Source of the DNA: Winogradskyella pacifica
GTDB lineage: Bacteria; Bacteroidota; Bacteroidia; Flavobacteriales; Flavobacteriaceae
NCBI RefSeq assembly: GCF_013403915.1
Contig: NZ_JABFDI010000004.1
Coordinates: 124,001-188,000 of the forward strand
DNA: 64,000 nucleotides
Direction: 5' to 3'
Shown here: positions 1-9,203 of the stretch, piece by piece
Numbering within the stretch: the first letter of the stretch is position 1
How the letters are laid out: the number at the start of each line of letters is the position of its first letter
Translations under genes and position numbers: made by a program
Notes under the pieces: model-generated
Told to the model about the DNA's origin: nothing
Seen by the model: the letters and a program-made list of their open reading frames with translations, nothing else
Database searches by the model: none

Positions 1-297
1 GACACTTTTAGTTTTGCAGTACCATATTTTGAAGGTGAAGAATTACACGTTGAAGAGTCGGCTTTGATATTCGGAGTGTACCCTAATCCAACAACAAACC
101 GAGAAGTAAATATCTCAAATACGACAGCTAACGCAGTTATTGAGGTGTTTGATATGAGAGGACGAAAAATTGAAATACAAAATAGAAGTTATGATGCGCT
201 TACCAACACAACAACTATAAGGTTAGTGTCTGCAGAAACAGGGTTGTATTTGTTGAAGATTAATGCAGATTCTAAAATGATTGTCGTTCGTAATTAA
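1..297 (+). CDS. C-terminus of a T9SS-exported protein (type A sorting domain), partial
   Basis: The frame is open from the first base of the window, so the gene starts upstream and only its last 98 codons are here. The sequence around residues 25-98 has the type A sorting-domain pattern: YPNPT, then IEVFDMRGRKI, then a closing GLYLLKI and a short basic tail. In Bacteroidota this domain directs proteins that already carry a Sec signal through the type IX secretion system, after which it is cleaved. The cargo itself lies outside the window, so its function cannot be stated. The internal TTG at 64 is not a believable start because the upstream codons continue the same beta-rich protein. Confidence 0.85.
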   Translation, partial: DTFSFAVPYFEGEELHVEESALIFGVYPNPTTNREVNISNTTANAVIEVFDMRGRKIEIQNRSYDALTNTTTIRLVSAETGLYLLKINADSKMIVVRN

Positions 298-412
298 GCT
301 ATGCGATGTTGTAGTTTCATTGTTATTGCCAGTCGTGTTTCGTAATTTGTAATTACAGTTCTATGGTATTCATTTTGATTGGAAAACACCTAAAAAGTAA
401 TAATTTAACGCT

Positions 413-420
413 TATTTTTG
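413..420 (+). promoter_or_regulatory. -7 promoter element for the sprT-like gene
   Basis: TATTTTTG matches the Bacteroidota -7 consensus TAnnTTTG and ends 5 nt before the ATG at 426. Transcription would begin at or next to the start codon, which suggests a leaderless or nearly leaderless mRNA. No clear -33 TTG is seen at the usual distance. Confidence 0.45.
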
Positions 421-425
421 CAGCA

Positions 426-1025
426 ATGCAGACACAGCTTTTAAATTTTGTTCCTACTGCGGCGCAACCGATGATTACAGAGCTTTTAGCTATTGATTCC
501 TTAATCGTAAAAGTGAAAAATGAACGTAAAACGCGGCACGGAGATTATAGAGAACTACCCAATGGGAAACATCAGATTACAGTAAATTCAAATCTGAATA
601 GCTATCGGTTCTTAATAACGCTTGTTCATGAGGTTGCCCATTTTGAAGCGTATACTAAGTATGGTAGATCGATTAAACCACATGGGAAAGAGTGGAAGCA
701 AACGTTTCAACATTTAATGTTACCATTTTTAAGGCCAGAAATTTTTCCTTTAGAGATATTGCCGTTATTGGCTAAGCACTTTAAAAACCCAAAAGCGTCT
801 AGCGATACAGATACGCAGCTCGCCTATGCCCTAAAACAATATGACGAAAATAGCGATAAGACCTATGTGTTTGAAGTGCCATTAGGAAAGGAGTTTAAGT
901 TGTATAATGGAAGAATTTTTAAACAAGGAAAACAACGAAGAAAACGGTTTGAATGTCTAGAAGTTAAAACAGGTAAGTTATATTTGTTTAACCCTAATGC
1001 AGAAGTTGAATTATTAGAAGAATGA
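426..1025 (+). CDS. SprT-like zinc metalloprotease-fold protein
   Basis: A 199-residue protein with a zincin motif HEVAH at residues 68-72 and a third probable zinc ligand in PHGKEW (H86), the pattern of the SprT/Spartan-like fold. Family members in bacteria are poorly characterised; eukaryotic Spartan cleaves DNA-protein crosslinks, but that role is not implied here. I chose ATG 426 rather than the upstream GTG-type start at 363 because the upstream residues look like translated intergenic DNA and the -7 element lies between the two. The stop overlaps the next start (ATGA at 1022-1025), so it is translationally coupled to the guanylyltransferase. Confidence 0.8.
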   Translation: MQTQLLNFVPTAAQPMITELLAIDSLIVKVKNERKTRHGDYRELPNGKHQITVNSNLNSYRFLITLVHEVAHFEAYTKYGRSIKPHGKEWKQTFQHLMLPFLRPEIFPLEILPLLAKHFKNPKASSDTDTQLAYALKQYDENSDKTYVFEVPLGKEFKLYNGRIFKQGKQRRKRFECLEVKTGKLYLFNPNAEVELLEE

Positions 1026-2104
1026 AGAATAAAAATTATTACGCCATTTTAATGGCAGGTGGAGTTGGATCAAGATTTTGGCCTGTAAGTACACAAGATT
1101 TTCCTAAGCAGTTTCACGATATGCTTGGTACAGGTGATACCTTAATACAAAAAACATTTCACCGCTTAGCACAGTTAATTCCAGAAGAAAACATTTTCAT
1201 ATTAACTAACGAACGCTATAACGATCTCGTTTTTGAACAATTACCAAACGTTACAAAACGACAAGTGGTTTTAGAGCCAGCCATGCGTAATACGGCTCCT
1301 TGTATATTATATGCAGCCTTAAAAATTCAGAAAGAAAATGAGGATGCTGTAATGATTGTGGCTCCAAGTGATCATTGGATTGAAGATGAGCAAGCGTTTT
1401 CTAATAACGTAAAAACAGCTTTTGAGTATTGCGAATCTAACGATGCACTAATGACTTTAGGGATTACTCCTACATTTCCTAATACCGGTTATGGTTATAT
1501 TGAATATGATAAATCGGCAACAACTGAAATTAAACAAGTGAGCCAATTTAGAGAAAAGCCAGATTATGAAACGGCAAAGTCTTTTATAAGTCAAGGAAAC
1601 TTCTTATGGAATGCTGGGATTTTTATGTGGAGTGCAAAATCGGTTATTTCGGCTTTTAAAAACAATCAACCAGAGTTGTTTCAATTGTTTGAAAGTGGTT
1701 ATAGCGTATATAACACTGAGCACGAAGATGACTTTATTAAAGAAAATTATCAAAAAGCAGAAAATATTTCTGTCGATTACGCATTAATGGAAAAGAGTAG
1801 CAATGTCTATGTGATTCCTGCAACTTTCGATTGGAATGATCTGGGAACCTGGGGTAGTTTATATGATAAATTAGATAAAGATGACAATGATAATGCAGTG
1901 GTTAATGCCAAAACGTTATTAGAAGATGCTAGTGGGAATATGATTCGTTCTAAGGCGAATAAAATTGTTGTTGTCGATGGACTAAAAGATTACATAATTG
2001 TAGATAAAGACGAAGTTTTACTTATCTTTCCTAAGGCAAAAGAACAAGATATTAAAAAAGTACTTCAGAATGTGAAAGCCAATTTTGGAGAAGAATACGG
2101 GTAA
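1022..2104 (+). CDS. mannose-1-phosphate guanylyltransferase
   Basis: A 360-residue nucleotidyltransferase that makes GDP-mannose from GTP and mannose-1-phosphate for glycan synthesis. The N-terminal signature GGVGSRFWP (residues about 13-21) is the sugar-nucleotide transferase loop, followed by LEPAMRNTAP, the substrate-region APSDHW and the FREKPD motif. The length matches the short single-domain form; the C-terminal phosphomannose isomerase domain of the bifunctional ManC/AlgA type is absent. It follows the SprT-like gene with a 4-nt overlap, and the DUF389 gene starts 3 nt after its stop, suggesting one transcript. Confidence 0.92.
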   Translation: MKNKNYYAILMAGGVGSRFWPVSTQDFPKQFHDMLGTGDTLIQKTFHRLAQLIPEENIFILTNERYNDLVFEQLPNVTKRQVVLEPAMRNTAPCILYAALKIQKENEDAVMIVAPSDHWIEDEQAFSNNVKTAFEYCESNDALMTLGITPTFPNTGYGYIEYDKSATTEIKQVSQFREKPDYETAKSFISQGNFLWNAGIFMWSAKSVISAFKNNQPELFQLFESGYSVYNTEHEDDFIKENYQKAENISVDYALMEKSSNVYVIPATFDWNDLGTWGSLYDKLDKDDNDNAVVNAKTLLEDASGNMIRSKANKIVVVDGLKDYIIVDKDEVLLIFPKAKEQDIKKVLQNVKANFGEEYG

Positions 2105-2107
2105 ACT

Positions 2108-3607
2108 ATGAGTGACGAAAATAAATTCAATTTTTCTGAGGATGAGAATTCTCAGGTGACCAATGAGATGAACAAGGAAGCTGCAGTTGAAGAAAAAAAA
2201 GCTGCTGTAAAAAAAGACGCTCAAGGTTTATTTGCTAGTATAAAAACATTTTTAAGCGAACTGCTCGATTTTAGAGATGATACGGATAGAGATGCTACGA
2301 TTACAGCCATAAAAGCAGATATTCCATTTAAAGGAGCTACAGCTTGGATTTTGGTCTGTTCAATTTTTGTGGCATCTATTGGTCTTAATGCAAACTCTAC
2401 AGCTGTGGTGATTGGTGCCATGTTAATTTCACCATTAATGGGGCCGATTTTGGGGGTTGGACTTTCAATCGCTATCAACGATATTGATACTTTAAGAAAA
2501 TCGCTTATCAATTTAGCCATTATGATTGTGCTAAGTTTATTAACCGCATTTTTATTCTTTTGGTTGTTTCCATTAAGTGCAGATACATCAGAACTCTTAG
2601 GTAGAACACGTCCTGATATACGAGATGTACTTATTGCCTTTTTTGGAGGTTTAGCGTTAATAATTGCACGAACTAAAAAAGGAACTATCGCTTCGGTTAT
2701 TTTTGGTGTTGCTATTGCAACAGCCTTAATGCCACCTTTATGTACGGCTGGTTATGGCTTAGCAATAGGGAACTGGGAGTATTTTGGAGGAGCCATGTAT
2801 TTATTTACGATAAATACCATTTTTATCGCCTTAGCAACATTTTTAGTATTAAAGTTGTTGCGTTTTCCAATGTTAAAGTATGCCAATTCCGCAAAGCGAA
2901 AACGAACTTCTCGATTTGCAATGCTAGTTGCTGTGGTCGTTATGCTTCCTGCAATTTGGACGTTTTTAACTGTATTACAAGAAAGTAAATACAAAAGAGA
3001 TTTTGATAATTTTGTTAAAAGCGATATTGAAAACAATGACAACCTTTGGCTACAGCGAAAGGATGATGATTTAGATTCTGATAATAAAATAATCCGCTTG
3101 CATTTTAATGGTGATGTAAGTGATGAAATGGTCTCAGCTTTACAAAACGATATACATAAATACGAGAGCATTAAAGATTTTGAATTAATCATAAATGCCA
3201 ATAAAACCAGAAGTGCAGACCGTTTAATGGAATCATTAGATAGAGCTTATGCAGAATCAGATCGAAAAGATAATGTCATTGATGGGCTGCAAAATCAAAT
3301 TGAAGAATTACAAGCTAATATCTCTAAATTGAATAAGGTTATAGAGTCTAAAAGCACTACTCAAAACGGAGTATCGTTTAGTTCGCTCTCTCGCGATGCT
3401 AAAATTAAGTTTAGTGATTTAGAGTATTTTGGTTACGCTAAGATGTTGGAGTCAAAAGACTTTATTAATATAGATACTATTACAGTAGTTAATGTAAGAT
3501 GGAAGGTTCAACTTTCAGATAGCTTGGTTTACACAAAGGAACGCGATTTGCAAAAGTGGTTAAAAAATGAATTAAAAGTAGATACCGTATTTATTAAGCG
3601 TAACTAA
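2108..3607 (+). CDS. DUF389 domain membrane protein
   Basis: A 499-residue protein of the DUF389 family (TIGR00341-like). It has a charged, acidic N-terminus of about 75 residues and then a block of about six hydrophobic segments (residues about 78-290) with the conserved motifs NSTAVVIGAMLISPLMGPI and ATALMPPLCTAGYGLA. A soluble C-terminal part follows, with a predicted coiled coil at about residues 385-420 (QNQIEELQANISKLN). The molecular function of DUF389 is unknown. It lies 3 nt after the guanylyltransferase gene and probably shares its mRNA, although no functional link is evident. The gene ends 3 nt from the convergent ABC transporter gene. Confidence 0.88.
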   Translation: MSDENKFNFSEDENSQVTNEMNKEAAVEEKKAAVKKDAQGLFASIKTFLSELLDFRDDTDRDATITAIKADIPFKGATAWILVCSIFVASIGLNANSTAVVIGAMLISPLMGPILGVGLSIAINDIDTLRKSLINLAIMIVLSLLTAFLFFWLFPLSADTSELLGRTRPDIRDVLIAFFGGLALIIARTKKGTIASVIFGVAIATALMPPLCTAGYGLAIGNWEYFGGAMYLFTINTIFIALATFLVLKLLRFPMLKYANSAKRKRTSRFAMLVAVVVMLPAIWTFLTVLQESKYKRDFDNFVKSDIENNDNLWLQRKDDDLDSDNKIIRLHFNGDVSDEMVSALQNDIHKYESIKDFELIINANKTRSADRLMESLDRAYAESDRKDNVIDGLQNQIEELQANISKLNKVIESKSTTQNGVSFSSLSRDAKIKFSDLEYFGYAKMLESKDFINIDTITVVNVRWKVQLSDSLVYTKERDLQKWLKNELKVDTVFIKRN

Positions 3608-3610
3608 AAG

Positions 3611-4378
3611 TTATTCGCTTTCTTCAAGGTACATTTTACGTACTTTTCTAAATAGTTCAGACGAATAAACGAAGTTGGTTACAGCTTCGTTGTCGGTTCT
3701 AAATATTGTTTCACTAGAGCCTTCCCATTCTAATAAACCATTTTTTAGAAAAACGATTTTTTCTCCTATTTCCATAACGGAGTTCATATCATGTGTGTTA
3801 ACCACGGTTGTGATATTAAACTCATCTGTGATTTCCTGAATTAAGTTATCAATAACTATGGCTGTTTTAGGATCTAAACCAGAGTTAGGTTCATCACAAA
3901 ACAGATATTTTGGTCGGTTAACTATCGCTCGGGCAATGGCAACACGTTTTTGCATACCACCAGAAGCTTCACTTGGCATTTTTTTGTGAGCGTCATCTAG
4001 ATTCACGCGTTTTAAAACCTCATTGACTCTATCTTCCATTTCACTTTTGCTCTGTTTTGTAAACATACGCAAAGGAAACATTACATTTTCAGCAATAGTC
4101 ATGGAATCAAAAAGCGCACTCCCTTGAAAAACCATGCCCATTTCTGAACGTAAATTGGTTTTTTCATCTCTTGATAATTTACTGAAGTTTTTTCCTTCAT
4201 AAGAAATGGATCCACTTTCGTATTCAAATAATCCAAGCAAGCATTTTAAAAATACGGTTTTACCAGAACCACTTTGGCCAATAACTAAGTTGGTCTTTCC
4301 TTTTTCAAAAGAAGTTGTTATTCCTTTTAAAATTTGGGTATCACCAAAGGATTTTTTTAAGTCTTTAACTTCTATCAT
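3611..4378 (-). CDS. mlaF: MlaF-like ABC transporter ATP-binding protein
   Basis: A 255-residue ATPase of the lipid-asymmetry (Mla) type. Visible motifs are Walker A GQSGSGKT (about residues 34-41), a signature ASGGMQKR, Walker B LFCDEPNSGLDP and a switch histidine in NTHDM. The SGGMQKR form of the signature is typical of MlaF rather than of importer ATPases. The gene starts 2 nt after the end of the permease gene and forms a two-gene operon. Mla systems move phospholipids between the membranes through the periplasm. The substrate-binding MCE protein (MlaD) is not adjacent and is presumably elsewhere in the genome. Confidence 0.88.
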   Translation of the reverse strand: MIEVKDLKKSFGDTQILKGITTSFEKGKTNLVIGQSGSGKTVFLKCLLGLFEYESGSISYEGKNFSKLSRDEKTNLRSEMGMVFQGSALFDSMTIAENVMFPLRMFTKQSKSEMEDRVNEVLKRVNLDDAHKKMPSEASGGMQKRVAIARAIVNRPKYLFCDEPNSGLDPKTAIVIDNLIQEITDEFNITTVVNTHDMNSVMEIGEKIVFLKNGLLEWEGSSETIFRTDNEAVTNFVYSSELFRKVRKMYLEESE

Positions 4379-4380
4379 AA

Positions 4381-5118
4381 TTAGCCGAGTAATAAACTGG
4401 TTAGTAAAAAGTTGACAAGTATAATCATAACACTAGTCCAAACAAAAGAGGTTGTACTAGCCTTACCAACTTCTAAAGCTCCACCTTTCATAAAATACCC
4501 ATAATACGATGGTATAGTTGCTAGTAAAAAAGCAAACACAAAAGTTTTAATAAAGGCATAAAAGAAATGGAATGGAATAAAATCCATCTGAACACCTTCT
4601 ACATAGTCTTCCATAGTGCCGTAACCTCCATATACACAGGCCATAAGTCCACCTAGAATTCCTAAAAACATCGCAATAGAAATTACAAATGGATAAAGTG
4701 TTAAAGCTATAAATTTTGGAAAGACGAGATAGTTAATGGCATTTATTCCCATAACTTCTAAAGCATCAATTTGCTCTGTAACACGCATTGTTCCTATACT
4801 CGAGGTAATAAAAGAACCCACTTTACCAGCCATAATAATGGAGATAAAAGTTGGTGCAAATTCGAGAATGATGGATTGTCGTGTAGCAAAACCTACTAGA
4901 GATTTTGGCATTAATGGACTCGTCATATTCAACGAAGTTTGGATAGCCACAACGCCTCCAACAAAAAATGAAATAAAGGCAACAATGCCTAAAGAACCAA
5001 TTATAAGATCATCAATATCTTTTAGAATTAAAGGTTTCATCACTGACCACTTAGTAGGTCTGCGAAAAATATCTTTAATCATTATAAAATAGGTGCCTAT
5101 GTTATGTAGGTAAGTCAT
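4381..5118 (-). CDS. mlaE: MlaE-like ABC transporter permease
   Basis: A 245-residue integral membrane protein with an amphipathic N-terminal segment and five or so hydrophobic helices. It contains the MlaE hallmark region EFAPTFISIIMAGKVGSFI followed by TMRVTEQIDALEVMGINAI. It is the membrane partner of the ATPase encoded immediately downstream. The 111-nt gap to the divergent phosphatase gene holds promoters for both directions; a -7 element is recognisable only for the phosphatase. Confidence 0.88.
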   Translation of the reverse strand: MTYLHNIGTYFIMIKDIFRRPTKWSVMKPLILKDIDDLIIGSLGIVAFISFFVGGVVAIQTSLNMTSPLMPKSLVGFATRQSIILEFAPTFISIIMAGKVGSFITSSIGTMRVTEQIDALEVMGINAINYLVFPKFIALTLYPFVISIAMFLGILGGLMACVYGGYGTMEDYVEGVQMDFIPFHFFYAFIKTFVFAFLLATIPSYYGYFMKGGALEVGKASTTSFVWTSVMIILVNFLLTSLLLG

Positions 5119-5196
5119 GTTATATTTTATTAATGCTAAAGTATAAAAAAGGATTAGTTATTAATGTTAATTTAAACTAAGATAATTTAAAAATTG

Positions 5197-5204
5197 TATT
5201 TTTG
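5197..5204 (+). promoter_or_regulatory. -7 promoter element for pafA-like gene
   Basis: TATTTTTG fits TAnnTTTG and lies 25 nt upstream of the ATG at 5230, giving an ordinary short leader. It is in the divergent intergenic region shared with mlaE. Confidence 0.45.
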
Positions 5205-5229
5205 AAACTCACAATAATGTCATATTCAA

Positions 5230-6897
5230 ATGAAAAATATCGTCTCTTTAATTGTTGTTTTATTTATGTTTTCCTCTTGTGGTGCGCAAAATACAACTAC
5301 TGATACAAAAATAGAAACTTCAGTTTTAGAATCTAACGATAGGCCAAAGTTAGTCGTTGGTATTGTTGTAGATCAAATGCGTTATGATTACTTAACACGT
5401 TTTGAATCTAAATTTGGAGATGGTGGTTTTAATCGTATGATAAATGAAGGGTTTAACTGTAAAAACAATCATTTCAACTATGTGCCAACGTATACTGGTC
5501 CTGGTCATGCTTCTGTTTATACAGGGACCACACCGAAAATTCATGGTATAATTGGTAACAATTGGTACGATAAAGAAACAAAGGGAATGGTGTATTGCGC
5601 AGGTGATGACGATGCACAATCTGTAGGAACCGAAGATAAGGCAGGCAAAATGTCACCACACAGAATGCAAACTACAACTTTTGCAGATGAGAATAGGTTA
5701 TTTACACAAGGCCAAGGTAAAACAATTGGGATTTCTTTAAAAGATAGAGGAGCAATTTTGCCTGCAGGTCATACGGCAAATGCAGCGTATTGGTTTCATG
5801 GAAGGGATGAAGGGCGTTGGATTTCAAGTTCTCATTACATGACTGAGTTACCAGAATGGGTATTGAACTTTAATGCTTCAACACATGCAGAATCTTATTT
5901 GAAAGAATGGAATACATTATATGATATTTCAACATATACAGAAAGTGGAGTTGATGAGAATACGTTTGAAGGTGGTTTTAAAGGTAAAGAAAAAGCAACA
6001 TTTCCTTATGATTTAAAAGCATTAAGTAAAGACAATAGAGGTTACGATATTTTAAAAGCCACACCTTATGGTAATAGCTTAACAGCAGATTTTGCAATGG
6101 CTGCAATTGAAGCGGAAGGTTTAGGTCAAGACCAAATTACGGATGTTTTAGCGGTAAGCTTTTCAGCGACCGATTACGTGGGGCATAACTTCGGAGTGAA
6201 CTCAAAGGAAGTTCAAGACACCTATTTGCGTTTAGATAAAGATTTGGAGCGTTTATTTGAGTATTTAGATACCACAGTTGGAAAAGGAGAATACACTGTT
6301 TTTTTAACAGCAGATCATGGGGCAATAGACGTGCCTTCTTATTTAAGTTCATTAAAAGTGCCTGCAGGTTATGTAAATAATAAGGATAGAAAGGCAATAT
6401 TTAATGCCTTTTTAGAAGCGACTTATGGGACTGATTCTATTGTAGAGAATATCAGTAACGACCAAATATTTTTAGATAGAAATAAGGTTAAGGAGTTAGG
6501 ATTAAAACTTAGCGATGTACAAGATGCTATTGCTATGGAACAATTAAGTTACCTTAATGTTTCTAAAGTTTATACAGGAACAACAATGGGCTCAACAGGT
6601 TTTTACGGTGGAATAGAAGATTTGTTGCAAAACGGCTTTAATCAAAAACGTTCAGGTGATGTAATATTGGTAAATGATACCTCTTTTATTTCTTATGGTA
6701 AAACAGGATCTACGCACGGTAGTGGTTTAAATTATGACACACATGTGCCATTGTTATTTTTCGGAAAAGGCATTAAGCATGGTGAAACGTTTAATAAAAC
6801 CGTAATTCCGGATATTGCACCTACAATTTCTGCATTATTAGGGATTAGTTTTCCTAATGGCGCTACAGGGCAGCCTTTAGGATTTGTGATAGATTAA
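5230..6897 (+). CDS. pafA: PafA-type alkaline phosphatase lipoprotein
   Basis: A 555-residue exported phosphatase of the alkaline phosphatase superfamily. The N-terminus is a lipoprotein signal ending SSCGAQ, so it is probably anchored to a membrane. All expected PafA-type active-site elements are visible: metal ligand D48 in VVDQMR, nucleophilic threonine T89 in TYTGPGHAS, an Asn in GIIGNNWYD, the Lys/Arg pair in SLKDRG, DYVGHN, TADHGA, and the late histidine in NYDTHVPL. PafA enzymes are calcium-activated, phosphate-insensitive monoesterases of Bacteroidota. The next gene starts 9 nt after the stop, so the two may be co-transcribed. Confidence 0.9.
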   Translation: MKNIVSLIVVLFMFSSCGAQNTTTDTKIETSVLESNDRPKLVVGIVVDQMRYDYLTRFESKFGDGGFNRMINEGFNCKNNHFNYVPTYTGPGHASVYTGTTPKIHGIIGNNWYDKETKGMVYCAGDDDAQSVGTEDKAGKMSPHRMQTTTFADENRLFTQGQGKTIGISLKDRGAILPAGHTANAAYWFHGRDEGRWISSSHYMTELPEWVLNFNASTHAESYLKEWNTLYDISTYTESGVDENTFEGGFKGKEKATFPYDLKALSKDNRGYDILKATPYGNSLTADFAMAAIEAEGLGQDQITDVLAVSFSATDYVGHNFGVNSKEVQDTYLRLDKDLERLFEYLDTTVGKGEYTVFLTADHGAIDVPSYLSSLKVPAGYVNNKDRKAIFNAFLEATYGTDSIVENISNDQIFLDRNKVKELGLKLSDVQDAIAMEQLSYLNVSKVYTGTTMGSTGFYGGIEDLLQNGFNQKRSGDVILVNDTSFISYGKTGSTHGSGLNYDTHVPLLFFGKGIKHGETFNKTVIPDIAPTISALLGISFPNGATGQPLGFVID

Positions 6898-6906
6898 TAC
6901 CATATT

Positions 6907-7713
6907 TTGAAAAGAAAACCCATTTTTACAATCATTGCAGTAATTATAGTGATTGGCATATACAGCTATGATTATTTTTTAGAGTCTAACGCGAAAACCG
7001 AGATTGTAAATGAAGGTGCGACTTTAAAAGAAAGCACTAACGTGTATTATTTGCCAACAAGTACCACCAATCAAATTATACATCATAAAAACTATTCCTT
7101 ATCATATAGTGAGCCTCACGAACAAGCAGAATGGGTGGCTTATGAGTTGAAAGCATCGCATATAAGTTCAACAAACCATAAAAGACCTTATTTTGAAATT
7201 GATAATACCGTAAGAACTGGTGCAGCGCATTGGCGTAATTATAAAAAATCGGGTTACGACAAAGGGCATTTATGTCCTGCTGGAGATAGACGATTTACCC
7301 AAGAGGCACATGATGAAACTTTTTTAACGAGTAATATTAGTCCACAAGAACATAAATTTAATGCTGGAGTGTGGAATCGCTTAGAACAAAAAGTACGTTA
7401 TTGGGCAAAAAAGAATGATGGTGTTTTTGTAGTCACTGGAGGTATTCTTGAAAATGGACTAAAAGTGATTGGTGATGAAGATGTAGCAGTACCAAATCAA
7501 TTTTATAAAGTCATTTTAGACAATACCAATGGAAAAATAAAAGTACTTGCGTTTTTAATGAATCATGAAGATTCAGATTTACCATTGTATAAATTTGTGG
7601 TTTCAGTTGATAAAGTTGAAGCCTTAACAGGAATTGATTTCTTCCCACAATTAGATGATGCGATTGAAAATAAATTAGAAGCATCAAGCAGTTATAAAAG
7701 CTGGAGTTTTTAG
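6907..7713 (+). CDS. DNA/RNA non-specific endonuclease (NUC family), membrane-anchored or exported
   Basis: A 268-residue nuclease with an N-terminal hydrophobic helix (residues about 5-23), which places the catalytic part outside the cytoplasm. The beta-beta-alpha metal motif is YDKGHLCPAGDRRF (a DRGH-type site with Lys for Arg), followed by the metal-binding Asn in NISPQEHKFNAGVWNRLE. The start is TTG at 6907. It is the only start before the signal-like helix, since the next Met codon lies deep in the domain. Following PafA closely, it could join it in scavenging phosphate and nucleosides from extracellular nucleic acids; this is inference from proximity. Confidence 0.85.
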   Translation: MKRKPIFTIIAVIIVIGIYSYDYFLESNAKTEIVNEGATLKESTNVYYLPTSTTNQIIHHKNYSLSYSEPHEQAEWVAYELKASHISSTNHKRPYFEIDNTVRTGAAHWRNYKKSGYDKGHLCPAGDRRFTQEAHDETFLTSNISPQEHKFNAGVWNRLEQKVRYWAKKNDGVFVVTGGILENGLKVIGDEDVAVPNQFYKVILDNTNGKIKVLAFLMNHEDSDLPLYKFVVSVDKVEALTGIDFFPQLDDAIENKLEASSSYKSWSF

Positions 7714-7716
7714 CCA

Positions 7717-7736
7717 ATTCCTGCGAAGGCAGGAAT
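7717..7736. repeat. REP-like hairpin
   Basis: A perfect palindrome with 8-bp arms ATTCCTGC and GCAGGAAT around a GAAG loop, placed in the gap between two convergent genes 4 nt after the nuclease stop. It resembles short hairpin repeats scattered through flavobacterial genomes and may also serve as a 3'-end structure. There is no T run. Confidence 0.55.
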
Positions 7737-7779
7737 CTCTAATTCAAAAAGCAATAACTTATTGGTAAAATTGAGATCT

Positions 7780-8652
7780 TTATTTTAGAAATTTCTCCTT
7801 TATGCCATCCCAGCGTAAATTTCGAATAAATTGACCTTCTTCATTAGAAACTAAAAATTCTAATTTATTAGTTTTAGCTCTAAAATAACCGGACATATAA
7901 TCTTTAAAAAGTTTGAAGCTTCCTTTTTTTGAAGCCAATTTTAATGCAGAAATTAAGGTGATCCATAAGCCATAACGCATTTTGTACATGGCTTCACCCT
8001 GTAAATATTTGGAGGCTTTATTGTACGATTGTCCTGTGGGTTTTAAATGTTTTACATGGAGTGTTTCGTCAGTAAGAATTTCCCAGCCATTGTATTTAGC
8101 TAATAATTCATCTACCGTATCCCATCCCATAGAAGGTTTAAGTTGTCCTATTTGTTTAAAGCAATCTTTTTTATACGCTTTTAAAGCACCTCTAATATGA
8201 TCTTTATTCGTTAGGTTTTCGAGAATCCATTTGTTTTGCTTTTCAATATAACAGAACCCCGAAGCCATTCCTAAATTTTTATTCGAATTGAAATGATTGG
8301 CTAACTGTTCTAAATAATTTTCAGGGAAAATTAAATCCGCATCAAACTTACAGATAATGTCGTAATCATCGTTAAGTGAGGCTAAGCCCTTATTAAAAGC
8401 ACTAATAATTTTAGAACCAGGTAAATGTTTGTCCGACGATTTTGAATTTAATAAAGAGATCCAAGGATGTTTTGAAGAATAATCTTCTACAATACTTTGA
8501 GTGTTATCTGAAGAATGATCATTCACAACAACAACTTTCTTCGGCAACAACGTTTGCTTAACTAAAGAGTCTAAAGTTTTACCAATGTAATCTTCTTCGT
8601 TGTGAGCCGGAATGATAATATAAAAGTTCAAAATTGAAAGCTGTTTTTTCAA
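7780..8652 (-). CDS. family 2 glycosyltransferase
   Basis: A 290-residue GT-A fold transferase. It opens with FYIIIPAHNEEDYIGKTLDSL, carries VVVNDHSSDNT, and the metal-binding DxD is CKFDADLIF at about residue 100. A later MGWDTVDE segment matches the acceptor-side acidic motif. It lacks transmembrane helices, so it acts at the cytoplasmic face. The sugar and acceptor are unknown. It starts 2 nt after the methyltransferase gene, in the run KASIII-like, methyltransferase, glycosyltransferase. Confidence 0.88.
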   Translation of the reverse strand: MKKQLSILNFYIIIPAHNEEDYIGKTLDSLVKQTLLPKKVVVVNDHSSDNTQSIVEDYSSKHPWISLLNSKSSDKHLPGSKIISAFNKGLASLNDDYDIICKFDADLIFPENYLEQLANHFNSNKNLGMASGFCYIEKQNKWILENLTNKDHIRGALKAYKKDCFKQIGQLKPSMGWDTVDELLAKYNGWEILTDETLHVKHLKPTGQSYNKASKYLQGEAMYKMRYGLWITLISALKLASKKGSFKLFKDYMSGYFRAKTNKLEFLVSNEEGQFIRNLRWDGIKEKFLK

Positions 8653-8654
8653 AG

Positions 8655-9176
8655 TTAAACTCTTTCTGCATATACAATGTAGTAACGCGGCGTAAACCGT
8701 CTTAAAATAGGTCTAATGCCTATTTTATTTACCGGATTGGTCCATTGTTGTCTGTCTTTAATGGTCCATCCTGTTTTTTCTAATAGCCAATCGAGTTGCC
8801 AATCTTCAAATTCATGGTAATGTCTATCTCGCATATCAGTTTTACTTCTGTAAGCAGGAGCAAACCATAATTTTAAAGGCACACTAATAACTAATTTATT
8901 GGCTTTAATAGATTTTAAAATCTCATAAGGTGATAATAAATGTTCAAAAATCTCAAACGCCGTTATAACGTCAGCAGAAGACGTTTCTATTGCCGATTGA
9001 TTTTCATCCAAATCTTCTCCGGTTGTATTTTCAACAGAAAACCCTTCAGAAATCATAATTTCAGAAAAGGGATTCTTAACCCCTAAATCTAAAATAGATT
9101 CTGATGTGTTAATGTGTTTTTGTAAAAACTGAAGGGTAAGTTTAAAGCGTTTATTTGGATATGTTTTTTCGTACAT
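8655..9176 (-). CDS. SAM-dependent methyltransferase, class I
   Basis: A 173-residue protein with a Rossmann-type methyltransferase core: motif I SILDLGVKNPF (about residues 34-44), an acidic post-I strand, and TAFEIFEHLLSPYEIL corresponding to motif IV with the helix that follows. Motif I lacks the usual second glycine pattern (DLGVKN rather than DxGxGxG). Substrate unknown. It sits between the KASIII-like gene (27 nt upstream) and a glycosyltransferase, which would fit a small cell-envelope or secondary product pathway, but nothing here identifies it. Confidence 0.75.
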   Translation of the reverse strand: MYEKTYPNKRFKLTLQFLQKHINTSESILDLGVKNPFSEIMISEGFSVENTTGEDLDENQSAIETSSADVITAFEIFEHLLSPYEILKSIKANKLVISVPLKLWFAPAYRSKTDMRDRHYHEFEDWQLDWLLEKTGWTIKDRQQWTNPVNKIGIRPILRRFTPRYYIVYAERV

Positions 9177-9203
9177 AAATGGATTTTAAAGCAATCTTTT
9201 AGA

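Noticed and set aside
363..425. Upstream extension of the SprT-like gene
   Set aside because: The extension crosses the -7 promoter element and reads like intergenic DNA.
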